From positions 992,001 through 1,056,000 of the forward strand of contig NZ_JABBGC010000001.1 in assembly GCF_012927205.1 (NCBI RefSeq): a stretch of DNA of 64,000 nucleotides, read 5' to 3'. Positions 35,088 through 44,406 of the stretch are shown one piece after another. The DNA is from Chitinophaga fulva (GTDB lineage: Bacteria; Bacteroidota; Bacteroidia; Chitinophagales; Chitinophagaceae). Each line of letters opens with the position of its first letter. Position 1 is the stretch's first letter. The translations under genes and the position numbers were made by a program. The notes under the pieces were generated by a model. That model was given only the letters and a program-made list of their open reading frames with translations, ran no database searches and had not been told where the DNA came from.

Positions 35088-35265
35088 CCTAAAACCTGTG
35101 ATTACTCCCTCATACTTACTCCCTTTACCTGATAATCAAATCATTACATTTAACCCGCAAGATTTTTTGGTCCTATTTACTTTGGTCCTGTTTATCCTTA
35201 TCGCCTGTGGAGTCGCAATCTTACCTTTTTGTACGTTGATTTACACATCTTATGGCAAAAAAAAT

Positions 35266-35310
35266 GAGGTCCCGGAAAGGATATCATGACTGATATTTTT
35301 CCGGGACCTC
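35266..35310 (-). terminator. Terminator of the dipeptidyl peptidase gene
   Basis: GAGGTCCCGGAAA (35266-35278) pairs with TTTCCGGGACCTC (35298-35310), and inside it ATATCA pairs with TGATAT. On the minus strand the hairpin is followed by a run of eight T. Confidence 0.88.
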
Positions 35311-35331
35311 GTTTATAGGTAACCGTAGCGG

Positions 35332-37485
35332 TTATTTCGCGTTGAAGGTGGCTGGGAAAGGTTTGTCCAGCAGATGGGTGTAAATAAACCGTGCTGTTTC
35401 GGTGGAAGCATGCAGGGCATTAGGGCCCCTCCATCCGTGACGCTCGCCGGGATAAAGCATAAACTCAAAAGGTTTGTTCAGGCTTTGCAGCTTGTCCACC
35501 AGCTGAATTACATTTTGCATATGTACGTTGTCATCCATGGTGCCATGTGCCATACGGAGAACGCCTTTGTAGCGGTTGGCATAGGCCATCACGGACGTGA
35601 TCTTATAGCCTTCCGGGTTCTCCGCCGGTGTGTCCATATAGCGCTCAGTATAGTGGCTGTCATACAGCTGCCAGTCGGTTACCGCGAAGTTGGACATACC
35701 GTGGGTGAATACATCAGCGCCGTATGTAAGGGCCATATCGGTCATATAACCACCGAAGCTGCCACCGGTCATGCATATTTTGGAAGGATCGGCCCAGGGC
35801 TGCGAACGAAGCCACATAGCGGCATCCATATAATCTTCAATTTCATATTTGCCCAGCTGACGATGGATATAGTTCATCCCTGTTTTGCCCAACTGGCCAC
35901 TGCTGCGGTTGTCGATAGCCACCTGGATAACACCTTCCTGGGACCACCACTGGGAACCAGGGCTGAACTTCCAGGTATCGTACACGGTGCCTGCGTTAGG
36001 ACCGCCATAGATGCTGATCAGGATAGGATATTTTTTCCCGGGCTGCATATGTACCGGCAGGGTGATGGTCATCGGTAATACCAGGCCATCGCGGGTTTTG
36101 TAGGTAGTCAGCTCGGGTTTGTACAGGTTGTACTGCTCAAACTTGTTGCCTTTGCTGTTGCCCAGCTCCCGGATAACTTTCCCGTTATTGTCCAGCAGCG
36201 CCATCCTGTCTGGTGTTTGCAGGTTGGAATAGGTGGTAATGAAGTATTTGCCACCAGGTGCGATGTTGATGATATGGTTGTAATTGCCGAAAGTCAACCG
36301 GGTAATGGCGCCGGTTTTCATGCTCACTTTATACAGGTCGAAACGGGTAGAAGCTTCTTTACGGGCGGTAAAGTAGATGATCTGGTTTTTTTCATCTGTG
36401 CTTACAACGTCTTTTACGGTCCAGTTGCCGCTGGTCAGCTGTTTTTTCAGCGAGCCGTCCATGTTGTGGAGGTAGAGATGAGACCAGCCGGTTTTGTCAC
36501 TTTGCAACAGAAATCCCTGGTTGTTTTGCAGGAAGGGAACATCATCGAACCAGTCCACCCATGTTTTCTGATTTTCACTATAGATTTCTTTCTTGGCGCC
36601 GGTTTTCGGGTCGATGCTATATATCTTCAGGTTGTCCTGGCTACGGGGCATCCACTGCATCCAGAGTTGTTTGCTGTCGGCCGTCCAGAAAGGCATGCCG
36701 AAGTACTGATCGTCTTTTTCATTGAAATCTGCCCACACGGTATTACCGCCTTCTACGGGCACCACGCCTACTTTTACCGCAGGGTTAGGATCGCCGGCTT
36801 TGGGATAGCGGGTGTTTTCGAGATATCCATGCTGTCCTCTTTCACTGTAGATAGGGAATACGGGCACCTTGGTATCATCAAAGTGCATATAGGCGATCTG
36901 TTTACTATCGGGGCTCCACCAGAAAGCGCGGTAATGGGTGGGGCGACCGAGAATTTCTTCATAATATACCCAGGAAGACCATCCGTTATAGATCACATCT
37001 GTTCCGTCGTGGGTATAGCGTGTTTCTTTTTTAGAGGCTATTTCCAGGCTGAACAGGTCATTGTTGCGAGTAAAGGCCACATAACGCCCGTCTGGTGAGA
37101 GGGTGGGGTTTTTCTCTTCAAGGGTGTCGTTGGTGAGGCGGATGCTGTTGCCGTCAACGCCTTTGTAGTAGATGTCCCGGTTGCGTACTTCCACGCTGGG
37201 GCCATCTACCGGAGCGGTATATATTTCTGCTTTTCCGGTGCGGGCGTCCACTTTCATGGCCTGCATACGGCCGGAAGCGGCGTCGCGGCGCATTTCCAGG
37301 TAGTGGTCTGCATCTGCCCAGCCTTTGAGGACTGGTAAGGGTTGCATAATATCTGTGGCCTGGCCTCTGAAGGCCTGTTCAAAGGTAACATCCTGCTTTT
37401 CCTGCGCCTGTAAACGTGGCATAGCGGTAAGCAACAAGGCAGCACTGCCCAGGCAAGTGGGTGTAAACCATGATAAGCTTCTCAT
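35332..37485 (-). CDS. Dipeptidyl peptidase IV-like serine peptidase (S9B)
   Basis: About 717 residues from the ATG at 37485, which gives a signal peptide ending RLQAQ; the frame opens 54 bases earlier. The N-terminal beta-propeller covers about residues 30-450 (repeats such as SPDGRYVAFTR and SPDSKQIAYMHFD). The alpha/beta-hydrolase domain has the nucleophile motif GGSFGGYM, the Asp in HGTMDDNVH and the His in GERHGWRG. It is an exported enzyme that removes X-Pro or X-Ala dipeptides from peptide N-termini. Probably periplasmic and monocistronic. Confidence 0.93.
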   Translation of the reverse strand: MRSLSWFTPTCLGSAALLLTAMPRLQAQEKQDVTFEQAFRGQATDIMQPLPVLKGWADADHYLEMRRDAASGRMQAMKVDARTGKAEIYTAPVDGPSVEVRNRDIYYKGVDGNSIRLTNDTLEEKNPTLSPDGRYVAFTRNNDLFSLEIASKKETRYTHDGTDVIYNGWSSWVYYEEILGRPTHYRAFWWSPDSKQIAYMHFDDTKVPVFPIYSERGQHGYLENTRYPKAGDPNPAVKVGVVPVEGGNTVWADFNEKDDQYFGMPFWTADSKQLWMQWMPRSQDNLKIYSIDPKTGAKKEIYSENQKTWVDWFDDVPFLQNNQGFLLQSDKTGWSHLYLHNMDGSLKKQLTSGNWTVKDVVSTDEKNQIIYFTARKEASTRFDLYKVSMKTGAITRLTFGNYNHIINIAPGGKYFITTYSNLQTPDRMALLDNNGKVIRELGNSKGNKFEQYNLYKPELTTYKTRDGLVLPMTITLPVHMQPGKKYPILISIYGGPNAGTVYDTWKFSPGSQWWSQEGVIQVAIDNRSSGQLGKTGMNYIHRQLGKYEIEDYMDAAMWLRSQPWADPSKICMTGGSFGGYMTDMALTYGADVFTHGMSNFAVTDWQLYDSHYTERYMDTPAENPEGYKITSVMAYANRYKGVLRMAHGTMDDNVHMQNVIQLVDKLQSLNKPFEFMLYPGERHGWRGPNALHASTETARFIYTHLLDKPFPATFNAK

Positions 37486-37602
37486 AATACGATTGTTGAT
37501 TTTTGTCGTTGTTGGCGGGCGAAAATAAGCATAACTCAAAAATACCCCTCACAAAATCCATAAGCGGCCGGCTGCTACTGCCAGTTATCCACCAACAGGC
37601 GC

Positions 37603-37670
37603 CATTTACGCAATAGTTGACAGCATTCCGTAACTCCAGCTGTTTATAGCAGTGGAACAGGCTACCTTTA
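37603..37670 (+). promoter_or_regulatory. Promoter and degenerate heptamers of small-RNA copy 3
   Basis: CATTTAC (37603-37609) and CATTCCG (37624-37630) keep the 21-bp period but match CGTTCAC at only five and four of seven bases. TACCTTTA (37663-37670) fits TAnnTTTG except the last base and starts 33 nt after the second heptamer. Confidence 0.5.
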
Positions 37671-37673
37671 AGC

Positions 37674-37733
37674 CGGTTTTCATAGGATATGGTCAAAAAA
37701 TAAGAGGGCTGTAGTCTTACAGCCCTTTTCCTT
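37674..37733 (+). ncRNA. Predicted small RNA, repeated family, copy 3
   Basis: CATAGGATATGG at 37681-37692, then hairpin GGGCTGTA (37706-37713), loop GTCT, TACAGCCC (37718-37725), perfectly paired, and TTTTCCTT. lysS starts 59 bp downstream but has its own -7 box TATTTTTG at 37755-37762, so this copy need not be its leader. Confidence 0.68.
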
Positions 37734-37791
37734 AAGATTCTCCCTATAATCAGTTATTTTTGCACTCCATTTGGCATTTACAAATAATCAC

Positions 37792-39300
37792 ATGACACAA
37801 TTATCTGAGCAAGAGATTATCCGCCGGGAAAAATTACAGGAGCTGCAAAAACTGGGGATCGACCCCTACCCTGCGGCGGAATACCCGGTTAATGATACTT
37901 CCGTTAACATAAAAAATAACTATTCGGAAGCTACTAAGGAGCAATTCCAGGACGTATGCCTGGCAGGCCGTATTATGTTTATCCGTGATATGGGTAAGGC
38001 AGCTTTCGTTGAACTCCAGGATAAGGCAGGCCGTATCCAGCTGTATGTACGCCGCGACGATATCTGTCCCGGTGAGGACAAGACCGCTTACGACGTTGTT
38101 TTCAAGAAACTGATGGACATCGGTGACATCATCGGTGTAAAAGGATATGCTTTTGTGACCAAAACCGGCGCTACCTCCGTTCACGCAAGGGAAGTGACCA
38201 TGCTGTCCAAAGCCCTGCGCCCTCTCCCGATCGTGAAATCCGTGGAAGGACAAGTATTTGACGAGGTGACCGATCCGGAATTTAAGTACCGTCAACGTTA
38301 TGTGGACCTGGTCATCAACCCGGAAGTGAAAGATGTGTTTGTAAAACGCACCAAAATCCTCCAGACCATCCGCGATTTTTATAATAACCTGGGCTATCTG
38401 GAAGTGGAAACACCCATCCTGCAGCCTATCCCCGGCGGCGCTACCGCCCGTCCGTTCGTTACGCACCACAACGCGCTGGATATTCCATTATATCTCCGCA
38501 TCGCGAATGAATTATACCTGAAACGCCTCATCGTAGGTGGTTTTGAAGGGGTATACGAATTTGCGAAAGACTTCCGCAATGAAGGGATGGACCGTACCCA
38601 CAACCCGGAGTTTACCGTAATGGAAATGTACGCCGCCTATAAGGACTATGAGTGGATGATGCGTACTACCGAAACTCTGCTCGAAAAAGTAGCGGTGGCC
38701 CTCCACGGTACAACTGAAGTACCGGTAGGGGATAAAACCATCGACTTTAAAGCGCCTTTCCGCCGTGTGCCGATGTATGAAGCCATTAAGGAACATACCG
38801 GCTTCGATATCTCCGGTATGGACGAAGCACAGCTCCGTGATGTCTGCAAACAATTGGGCATCCATGTGGACGCTAAATTCGGTAAAGCCAAACTGATTGA
38901 TGAGATCTTTGGTGAAAAATGCGAAGGCCACTACGTACAGCCGACCTTTATCACCGATTACCCGGTGGAAATGAGCCCGCTGACTAAAAAGCACCGCAGC
39001 AAAGAAGGGCTGGTAGAGCGTTTTGAGCTGATTGTCAACGGTAAGGAAATCGCCAATGCTTATAGTGAGCTGAACGATCCTATCGACCAGCGTGAACGTT
39101 TCGAAGATCAGGTGAAACTGATGGAGCGTGGTGATGATGAAGCCATGTATATCGACTACGATTTCCTCCGTGCCCTGGAATATGGCATGCCGCCTACCTC
39201 CGGTATCGGTATCGGTATCGACCGTCTGACCATGCTGATGACTAACCAGCCTTCCATTCAGGACGTGCTGTTCTTCCCGCAAATGAAGCCGGAGAAATAG
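37792..39300 (+). CDS. lysS: Lysyl-tRNA synthetase, class II
   Basis: 502 residues from the ATG at 37792; a TTG 21 bases earlier is less likely. The N-terminal OB-fold anticodon-binding domain (about 50-160) is followed by the class II catalytic core: motif 2 [20 protein letters not shown] and motif 3 [15 protein letters not shown]. It charges tRNA-Lys in the cytoplasm. A long hairpin terminator follows. Confidence 0.97.
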   Translation: MTQLSEQEIIRREKLQELQKLGIDPYPAAEYPVNDTSVNIKNNYSEATKEQFQDVCLAGRIMFIRDMGKAAFVELQDKAGRIQLYVRRDDICPGEDKTAYDVVFKKLMDIGDIIGVKGYAFVTKTGATSVHAREVTMLSKALRPLPIVKSVEGQVFDEVTDPEFKYRQRYVDLVINPEVKDVFVKRTKILQTIRDFYNNLGYLEVETPILQPIPGGATARPFVTHHNALDIPLYLRIANELYLKRLIVGGFEGVYEFAKDFRNEGMDRTHNPEFTVMEMYAAYKDYEWMMRTTETLLEKVAVALHGTTEVPVGDKTIDFKAPFRRVPMYEAIKEHTGFDISGMDEAQLRDVCKQLGIHVDAKFGKAKLIDEIFGEKCEGHYVQPTFITDYPVEMSPLTKKHRSKEGLVERFELIVNGKEIANAYSELNDPIDQRERFEDQVKLMERGDDEAMYIDYDFLRALEYGMPPTSGIGIGIDRLTMLMTNQPSIQDVLFFPQMKPEK

Positions 39301-39332
39301 TCCCAAAAGACGCAAAGAAATCTACATAAACA

Positions 39333-39408
39333 AAGACCAAATTTGTACTGGTTTAATGGTATTATAATATTTTACCATTTATTCAGCGCAAATTTGGTCT
39401 TCTTTTTT
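39333..39408. terminator. Terminator after lysS
   Basis: The outer stem AAGACCAAATTTG (39333-39345) with CAAATTTGGTCTT (39389-39401) encloses an inner stem AATGGTA (39355-39361) with TACCATT (39373-39379). A run of T follows on the plus strand. Confidence 0.85.
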
Positions 39409-39550
39409 TATTGGCGGCTATCTTCAACAAAATCTTGGGTGACCAATAATTTCCGGCATTAAATTTTCTATACCCTTATCAGAAACGCTCAGATACCGTG
39501 TCACATAGTTAACTTTAAGTAATGCTTTTCTGTATCTTAAAATTAGTCAT

Positions 39551-40384
39551 ATGAAAACTATACTTGTACCCACTGATTTTTCTGATACCGCCTATAATGC
39601 AGCTACTTATGCGTTAGCAATCGCCGCACAGCTGAATGTTGACCGTGTGGTGCTTTATCATGCCTATGAGTTGATTGTCCCCATTCCCGATGTGCCTACG
39701 TCTATTCCCATGGTCAATCCCGATGACCTGCGAATTGCTTCACAGGATGGATTGGACAAGATGCAGAAAGAGCTTTCACCCCTGGCGGCAACTGGCGTTA
39801 GCATCGTGACCCGGGCGGATAATACCCTGCTGGCAGCCACCATCGACGATGTGGTGAAACAGGAAGAAGCCACGCTGATCGTGATGGGCATCACCGGCGG
39901 CAGCAAAGTGGAAGAGATATTGGTAGGGTCCAATACCATCGATGTGGTGAAACATACCACCTGTCCGGTGCTTATTGTGCCGGGTAAAGCATCATTCAAG
40001 GGCATCACGAAAATTGTGTTCGCCTGTGATCTGCGCCAGGTGGCCGACACCACCCCGATTACGCCGCTGAAGAAGCTGCTGGCCGCCTTCCATGCAGAAC
40101 TGCATGTGATCAATATCGATCATGAAAGCAGGCACTTCTCCACCGATACGCCTTTTGAAACATTGATGCTGGATACGCTGCTGGAAGACTATAGGCCGGA
40201 ATATCATTTTATAGACAACCCGGACGTGGTACAGGGAATCACAGAGTTTGCAGAAAACATACACGCCGACCTGATTCTGACGATTCCTAAAAAACATGGC
40301 CTGTTTGAACGGATTTTCAAACGTAGCAATACTGCTAAACTGGCCTACCAGACACATATCCCGCTATTAGCGATACACGAATAA
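39551..40384 (+). CDS. Universal stress protein with two tandem Usp domains
   Basis: 277 residues: domain 1 at about 1-147 and domain 2 at about 150-277. Domain 1 keeps the ATP-binding pattern G-x2-G-x9-G-S (GITGGSKVEEILVGS at about 117-131). Domain 2 ends TAKLAYQTHIPLLAIHE and looks degenerate at that loop. Cytoplasmic stress protein; target unknown. Confidence 0.9.
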   Translation: MKTILVPTDFSDTAYNAATYALAIAAQLNVDRVVLYHAYELIVPIPDVPTSIPMVNPDDLRIASQDGLDKMQKELSPLAATGVSIVTRADNTLLAATIDDVVKQEEATLIVMGITGGSKVEEILVGSNTIDVVKHTTCPVLIVPGKASFKGITKIVFACDLRQVADTTPITPLKKLLAAFHAELHVINIDHESRHFSTDTPFETLMLDTLLEDYRPEYHFIDNPDVVQGITEFAENIHADLILTIPKKHGLFERIFKRSNTAKLAYQTHIPLLAIHE

Positions 40385-40426
40385 AGTTATATATTTGAAA
40401 CATTAATACATTATCATCACAACATT

Positions 40427-41182
40427 ATGCTGAAAAAAACACTGTTGGTACTCCTGGGCGTTGGCTGCATGCACGCCAGCCAGGCACAATTACTGAACAA
40501 ACTGAAAAAGCTCGGAAAATCCAACTCCACAACTACCGCTACAACTCCTGCTTCCAATACTGGTGGCAGTGTAACCGAATCAGAAGCTGGCTCAGCTATC
40601 AAGGAAGCACTGGCGAAAGGCGTTGCGAACGGTATTGCCAATCTCAATAAAACAGACGGTTTCTTTGGTAATGATCTGTATAAGCTGTTATTACCTCCTG
40701 ATGCGGTGAAAATCGGTAATACACTGCGTGCTATAGGACTTGGGCCACAGGTGGACCAGGCCATCCTGCAAATTAACCGCTCTGCTGAAAAAGCGGTGGG
40801 ATATGCTGCTCCCATCTTTGTGAATGCGATCAAACAAATGACGCTCACCGATGCGCTCAACCTCGTGAAAGGTGGCAACAATTCTGCAACAGAATTTTTC
40901 AAAAGCAAAACTACAGATCAGCTGAAAGCCGCTTTCAATCCTGTAGTGAAAAAATCACTGGACAGCACCAGCGCTACCCGCTACTACTCAGACATCGTGA
41001 CTACCTACAACAAACTGCCGACGACGTTCAACAAAGCGAACCCCAATCTGCAGGACTATGTGACCACCATGGCTGTTAATGCGCTGTTTGACCAGATCGG
41101 CAAAGAAGAAGCTGCTATCCGCGCCAATCCTGCCGCCAGAACGACTGATCTCCTGAAAAAAGTATTCGGTAATATCCTGTAA
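40427..41182 (+). CDS. DUF4197 family exported protein
   Basis: 251 residues. Signal peptide ending HASQAQ, a low-complexity Ser/Thr linker (about 33-52), then a helical DUF4197 domain with the recognisable AIKEALAKGVANGIANLNK, LPPDAVKIGNTLRAIGLG and TMAVNALFDQIGKEEAAIR segments. Function unknown. Confidence 0.85.
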   Translation: MLKKTLLVLLGVGCMHASQAQLLNKLKKLGKSNSTTTATTPASNTGGSVTESEAGSAIKEALAKGVANGIANLNKTDGFFGNDLYKLLLPPDAVKIGNTLRAIGLGPQVDQAILQINRSAEKAVGYAAPIFVNAIKQMTLTDALNLVKGGNNSATEFFKSKTTDQLKAAFNPVVKKSLDSTSATRYYSDIVTTYNKLPTTFNKANPNLQDYVTTMAVNALFDQIGKEEAAIRANPAARTTDLLKKVFGNIL

Positions 41183-41204
41183 TAATTGATTCAGGTCAAC
41201 ATAA

Positions 41205-41235
41205 AAAAAGGAGCGAAGATTCTTCGCTCCTTTTT
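41205..41235. terminator. Bidirectional terminator
   Basis: A 14-bp perfect stem (41205-41218 with 41222-41235) and a 3-nt loop, flanked by A- and T-runs, lies between the convergent DUF4197 and flavin reductase genes. Confidence 0.9.
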
Positions 41236-41254
41236 ATTTATAAGCATGTTTTTA

Positions 41255-42133
41255 TCATGCACTGAGTAATACCTGCCATGCCTCTCCTACCTTGTTGGCT
41301 TCCAGTAATTGTTTGGCGTAGTGATGCAGCTCGCGTTCCATCTCATCAGGGGTGAGGCTATAATACTGAATGATGTTTTTCAGATGGTTATCATCAAAAG
41401 TCGGATCTACAAAAGGCATTTCATGCACATTGCCCAGTTTGCCCAGATCATTGCCGCTGAGGATGGTGCTGTTCCGTATAGATAATGGTAACGCATCTAC
41501 GCCAATACCCAGTTGCGTATTAGGCTTGGGTACTTCAAAAACAGCATCGCCTGAAGCGCGGCAATAGTAATCGCCGCCCATACGTGCTACCAGGTCTATC
41601 TTTTGCGGATCTATTTTGCCTTTGGCATCGAATATTTCGTCGTTGATATGAATCAGTATCGGCTCGCAGATAATGAGGTTGCCGGCGCCGCCCTGGTTAC
41701 CGGTTTCGATGATCTGTTTTACCACACATTCCAGTTGCACAGGACTTTCCTTTACACGGAGCGGTTTCACTTTTTCTGAAGGCAGTGGTGTAAAACCTGC
41801 TTTCACAAATTCATCCACACCTTCCGGGTATTCGCAGCTGGCGAGGGATGTTTGTTGCACCATACCATAGGTCACCACATTGATCACTACTTCGCGGGTA
41901 GCGCGGATATTTTCCAGTGTATGTTTGGTGGTGTTGTCACGCACGCGGCGGGACGGTGAAAATATCAGTGTAGGCGGATTGGTACCGAAAAGGTTAAAGA
42001 AACTAAAAGGCGATAAATTAGGTTTCCCTTCAGCATCCACGGTACTGGCAAAACAAATCGGGCGTGGGGCGATGGCTCCCTGCAGATAAGCCTGCAGTTC
42101 GACGGTTTTAATTTCAGACGGAACTACCTTCAT
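41255..42133 (-). CDS. Flavin reductase-like FMN-binding protein
   Basis: 292 residues of the DIM6/NTAB flavin-reductase fold: APRPICFASTVDAEGKPNLS near the N-terminus, SPFSFFNLFGTNPPTLIFSP, and the conserved ESPVQLECVV. The C-terminal extension (about 200-292) is typical of the longer Bacteroidota members. It is 2 bp downstream of the FAH-family gene, so both enzymes probably act in one catabolic pathway, likely of an aromatic or cyclic compound. The substrate is inference. Confidence 0.87.
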   Translation of the reverse strand: MKVVPSEIKTVELQAYLQGAIAPRPICFASTVDAEGKPNLSPFSFFNLFGTNPPTLIFSPSRRVRDNTTKHTLENIRATREVVINVVTYGMVQQTSLASCEYPEGVDEFVKAGFTPLPSEKVKPLRVKESPVQLECVVKQIIETGNQGGAGNLIICEPILIHINDEIFDAKGKIDPQKIDLVARMGGDYYCRASGDAVFEVPKPNTQLGIGVDALPLSIRNSTILSGNDLGKLGNVHEMPFVDPTFDDNHLKNIIQYYSLTPDEMERELHHYAKQLLEANKVGEAWQVLLSA

Positions 42134-42135
42134 GC

Positions 42136-43149
42136 CTATACGTTTTTCTTAAGTGCCAGTATAGAGAAATCGGTATCCTCTTTTACAATGGTGTTAGTAA
42201 GCGTGCCCAGTCCATCGATGTCCATTTCCACCACATCGCCGGGTTGCAGCCATTGTTCGGTGTAATTGGGATCATTGAGTTTGCCGGTGCCGTTCAGTTC
42301 CAGGAAACAGCCGGTGCCTACGGTGCCGCTGCCGATCACATCGCCAGGCATGATGTTGACGCCATAGGCGCAACGTTCAACGATTTCTGCAAAAGTCCAG
42401 TCCATATCGCCCATGTTGCCTTCGCTTACTTGCACACCGTTGACCTTACAGGTCATTTTCAGGTTGTAGTTATTGCCGGTATGTCCTGGTTTGGCAGGAA
42501 TAAGAAAGGCTTCCAGTTCATCAGGTGTTACCAGCATAGGGCCAATCACTGTGCTGAAATCCTTGCCCTTGGCGGGACCGAGGTTGAGCTTCATTTCTTC
42601 CATCTGCAGGGTGCGGGCGCTCATGTCATTCATGATCATAAAACCGCCGATGTAATCATCTGCTTCTGCTGCGGTAATATTGCGGCCGGCTTTACAGATC
42701 ACGATGGCGGCTTCCAGTTCAAAGTCCAGCTTGTCGAAATGATCAGGCATGCAGTGAATGTCGCCGGGGCCCTGGATGGCATTGTGATTGGTGAAATAGA
42801 AGATGGGATACTGATCAAACTCGGGGATCATCTCCACTTTACGGTTTCTGCGCGCGGCAGCCACGTGCTGACGGAAGGCATAGCCATCACGGCAGGAAGT
42901 GGGGAATGGTACAGGCGACAGCAGCTGTACGCTTTCTACGGGTATACTATGAGCCGTGCCCGGATGTTTGCCGGCTTTCAGGCTGGCATCAGCCTGCCGG
43001 GCAATGTCGATCACATCTTCCCACATCATCAGGAACATACCCATGTTGTTGGGCAGGTCCGGATGCAGTTCCTGGGTGTTGTATAACTGCCCGTTGACAA
43101 GGATAGCCAGCTGGTCTGTTTCCTCTCTTAAATAGCTTACAAGTTTCAT
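42136..43149 (-). CDS. Fumarylacetoacetate hydrolase-family protein
   Basis: 337 residues from the ATG whose complement is at 43147-43149, starting MKLVSYLREE; the open frame upstream is not protein-like. The metal-binding acidic residues of the family are visible in DFELEAAIVI and MNDMSAR, together with the GDVIGSGTVGTGC and LQPGDVVEMDIDGLG segments. It cleaves C-C bonds in beta-diketo acids such as fumarylacetoacetate. Operon with the flavin reductase; divergent from the protein at 43238 across an 88-bp promoter region. Confidence 0.9.
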   Translation of the reverse strand: MKLVSYLREETDQLAILVNGQLYNTQELHPDLPNNMGMFLMMWEDVIDIARQADASLKAGKHPGTAHSIPVESVQLLSPVPFPTSCRDGYAFRQHVAAARRNRKVEMIPEFDQYPIFYFTNHNAIQGPGDIHCMPDHFDKLDFELEAAIVICKAGRNITAAEADDYIGGFMIMNDMSARTLQMEEMKLNLGPAKGKDFSTVIGPMLVTPDELEAFLIPAKPGHTGNNYNLKMTCKVNGVQVSEGNMGDMDWTFAEIVERCAYGVNIMPGDVIGSGTVGTGCFLELNGTGKLNDPNYTEQWLQPGDVVEMDIDGLGTLTNTIVKEDTDFSILALKKNV

Positions 43150-43237
43150 GATTTGTATTGTTCTGGTTGTATGATTGACCAAATATAAGGATGCTCCTGC
43201 GGTTTTTTTGTATAAATTAGGAAGATAAATACCTGTT

Positions 43238-44365
43238 ATGAAATCCCTTTTATGGCCCCTTTGCCTGCTATTTGTCCTGCCCCTGGCAGCTGTAGCGCAG
43301 TCTCCTTCCCGGTATACCATTTCCCCGTTAGCAAAATTGCCGGCAGACAGTCTCCTGAAAACAAGGCTCCTGGTAAGCCTGGATGGGTTTCTGAGAGACA
43401 AGGACCATCCTGGTCAGCCTTCTGTTTACATGGACACGGCCTATCTGCGGGGCGACAAAATGGGATTTGAAGAGATCGTGAAAGTGGAGAACAGTGCCAA
43501 ACGTAAGGATACCGGCTTCTACAAGGTACAATTGCAGAATGTGATAAAACTTAAACAGGAGGAAACATTCCTGATTAAACTGGGATTTGTAGGGTTGGCC
43601 GATGGGCAGCCGGTAGTGCGCATGATTTACAGCATCATCGGGAAAGACCGGAAGGACCGCTTTGTTTTTTATCCCGCCCGCGATTATGTGATCAAAGACT
43701 GGAAACAACAGTGGGTAGGCAATATTCATTACCTGTACCCCTATACGCTGGACATGGCCGCCGCCCGGCGGTTTGATCGCTTTAACACCACAGTGGCGGG
43801 CTGGTTTGGAGCGAAACCGGTAAAGCTGCATTATTACCATTGCAGCGATGCGCAGGAACTGCTACGGGTAAAAGGTGTGGACTATGATGCGAATGCCAGT
43901 TATATGCGGCGCGGCGATTCTGATAAAGACAATGATATCTTTATGAGTGGTGTTGGTAGTCCCTGGTATGGGCATGATCTCATTCACTTCTATTGCGACA
44001 AGTTTCTTCCCCGGCCCGTAAACAGGGCCATGGAAGAAGGATTGGCGTATTATGCTGATGGCGGTTGGGGCGAGTCTTATGCTACCTGTCTGGGTATCCT
44101 GAAGAAATATGCCGCTGATCATCCGGGAGAAGACTTATACCGGGCTTTTAAAAATAATGTCAGTGTAGGTGATATCAGCCTGAAGTTCACCATCAATGCT
44201 TTGTTGCTGGAGGAGGTGATACGCCGGCAGGGCTTCCCTAAGGCATTGGAGGTATTGAAAGCCGAGAACAATGATGCGGGACTGGAACAGTCGCTCCATA
44301 CCCATTTCGGGCTTACACCGGCTAATTTTAACGAAAACATCAGGAAGCGCTTAATAGCCAGCTGA
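43238..44365 (+). CDS. Exported gluzincin-like protein with HDxxH in place of HExxH
   Basis: 375 residues with a signal peptide ending AVAQ. The C-terminal half resembles a gluzincin metallopeptidase: HDLIHFY at about residues 248-254 where HExxH is expected, followed about 20 residues later by EEGLAYYADG, the usual third-ligand segment. The catalytic Glu is replaced by Asp, so activity may be reduced or changed. The N-terminal 180 residues are a beta-rich domain I do not recognise. It is 41 bp before a serine hydrolase gene. Confidence 0.6.
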   Translation: MKSLLWPLCLLFVLPLAAVAQSPSRYTISPLAKLPADSLLKTRLLVSLDGFLRDKDHPGQPSVYMDTAYLRGDKMGFEEIVKVENSAKRKDTGFYKVQLQNVIKLKQEETFLIKLGFVGLADGQPVVRMIYSIIGKDRKDRFVFYPARDYVIKDWKQQWVGNIHYLYPYTLDMAAARRFDRFNTTVAGWFGAKPVKLHYYHCSDAQELLRVKGVDYDANASYMRRGDSDKDNDIFMSGVGSPWYGHDLIHFYCDKFLPRPVNRAMEEGLAYYADGGWGESYATCLGILKKYAADHPGEDLYRAFKNNVSVGDISLKFTINALLLEEVIRRQGFPKALEVLKAENNDAGLEQSLHTHFGLTPANFNENIRKRLIAS

Positions 44366-44406
44366 TAATTTTATATTTTGGCAATCAGAACCACTATTGC
44401 TGCTCT

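Noticed and set aside
35098..35289. A 63-73 residue hydrophobic ORF between small-RNA copy 2 and the peptidase terminator
   Set aside because: It needs a TTG start inside the small-RNA terminator or a GTG shortly after, and its 3' end lies wholly within the peptidase terminator hairpin. A small membrane peptide cannot be fully excluded, but support is too weak.
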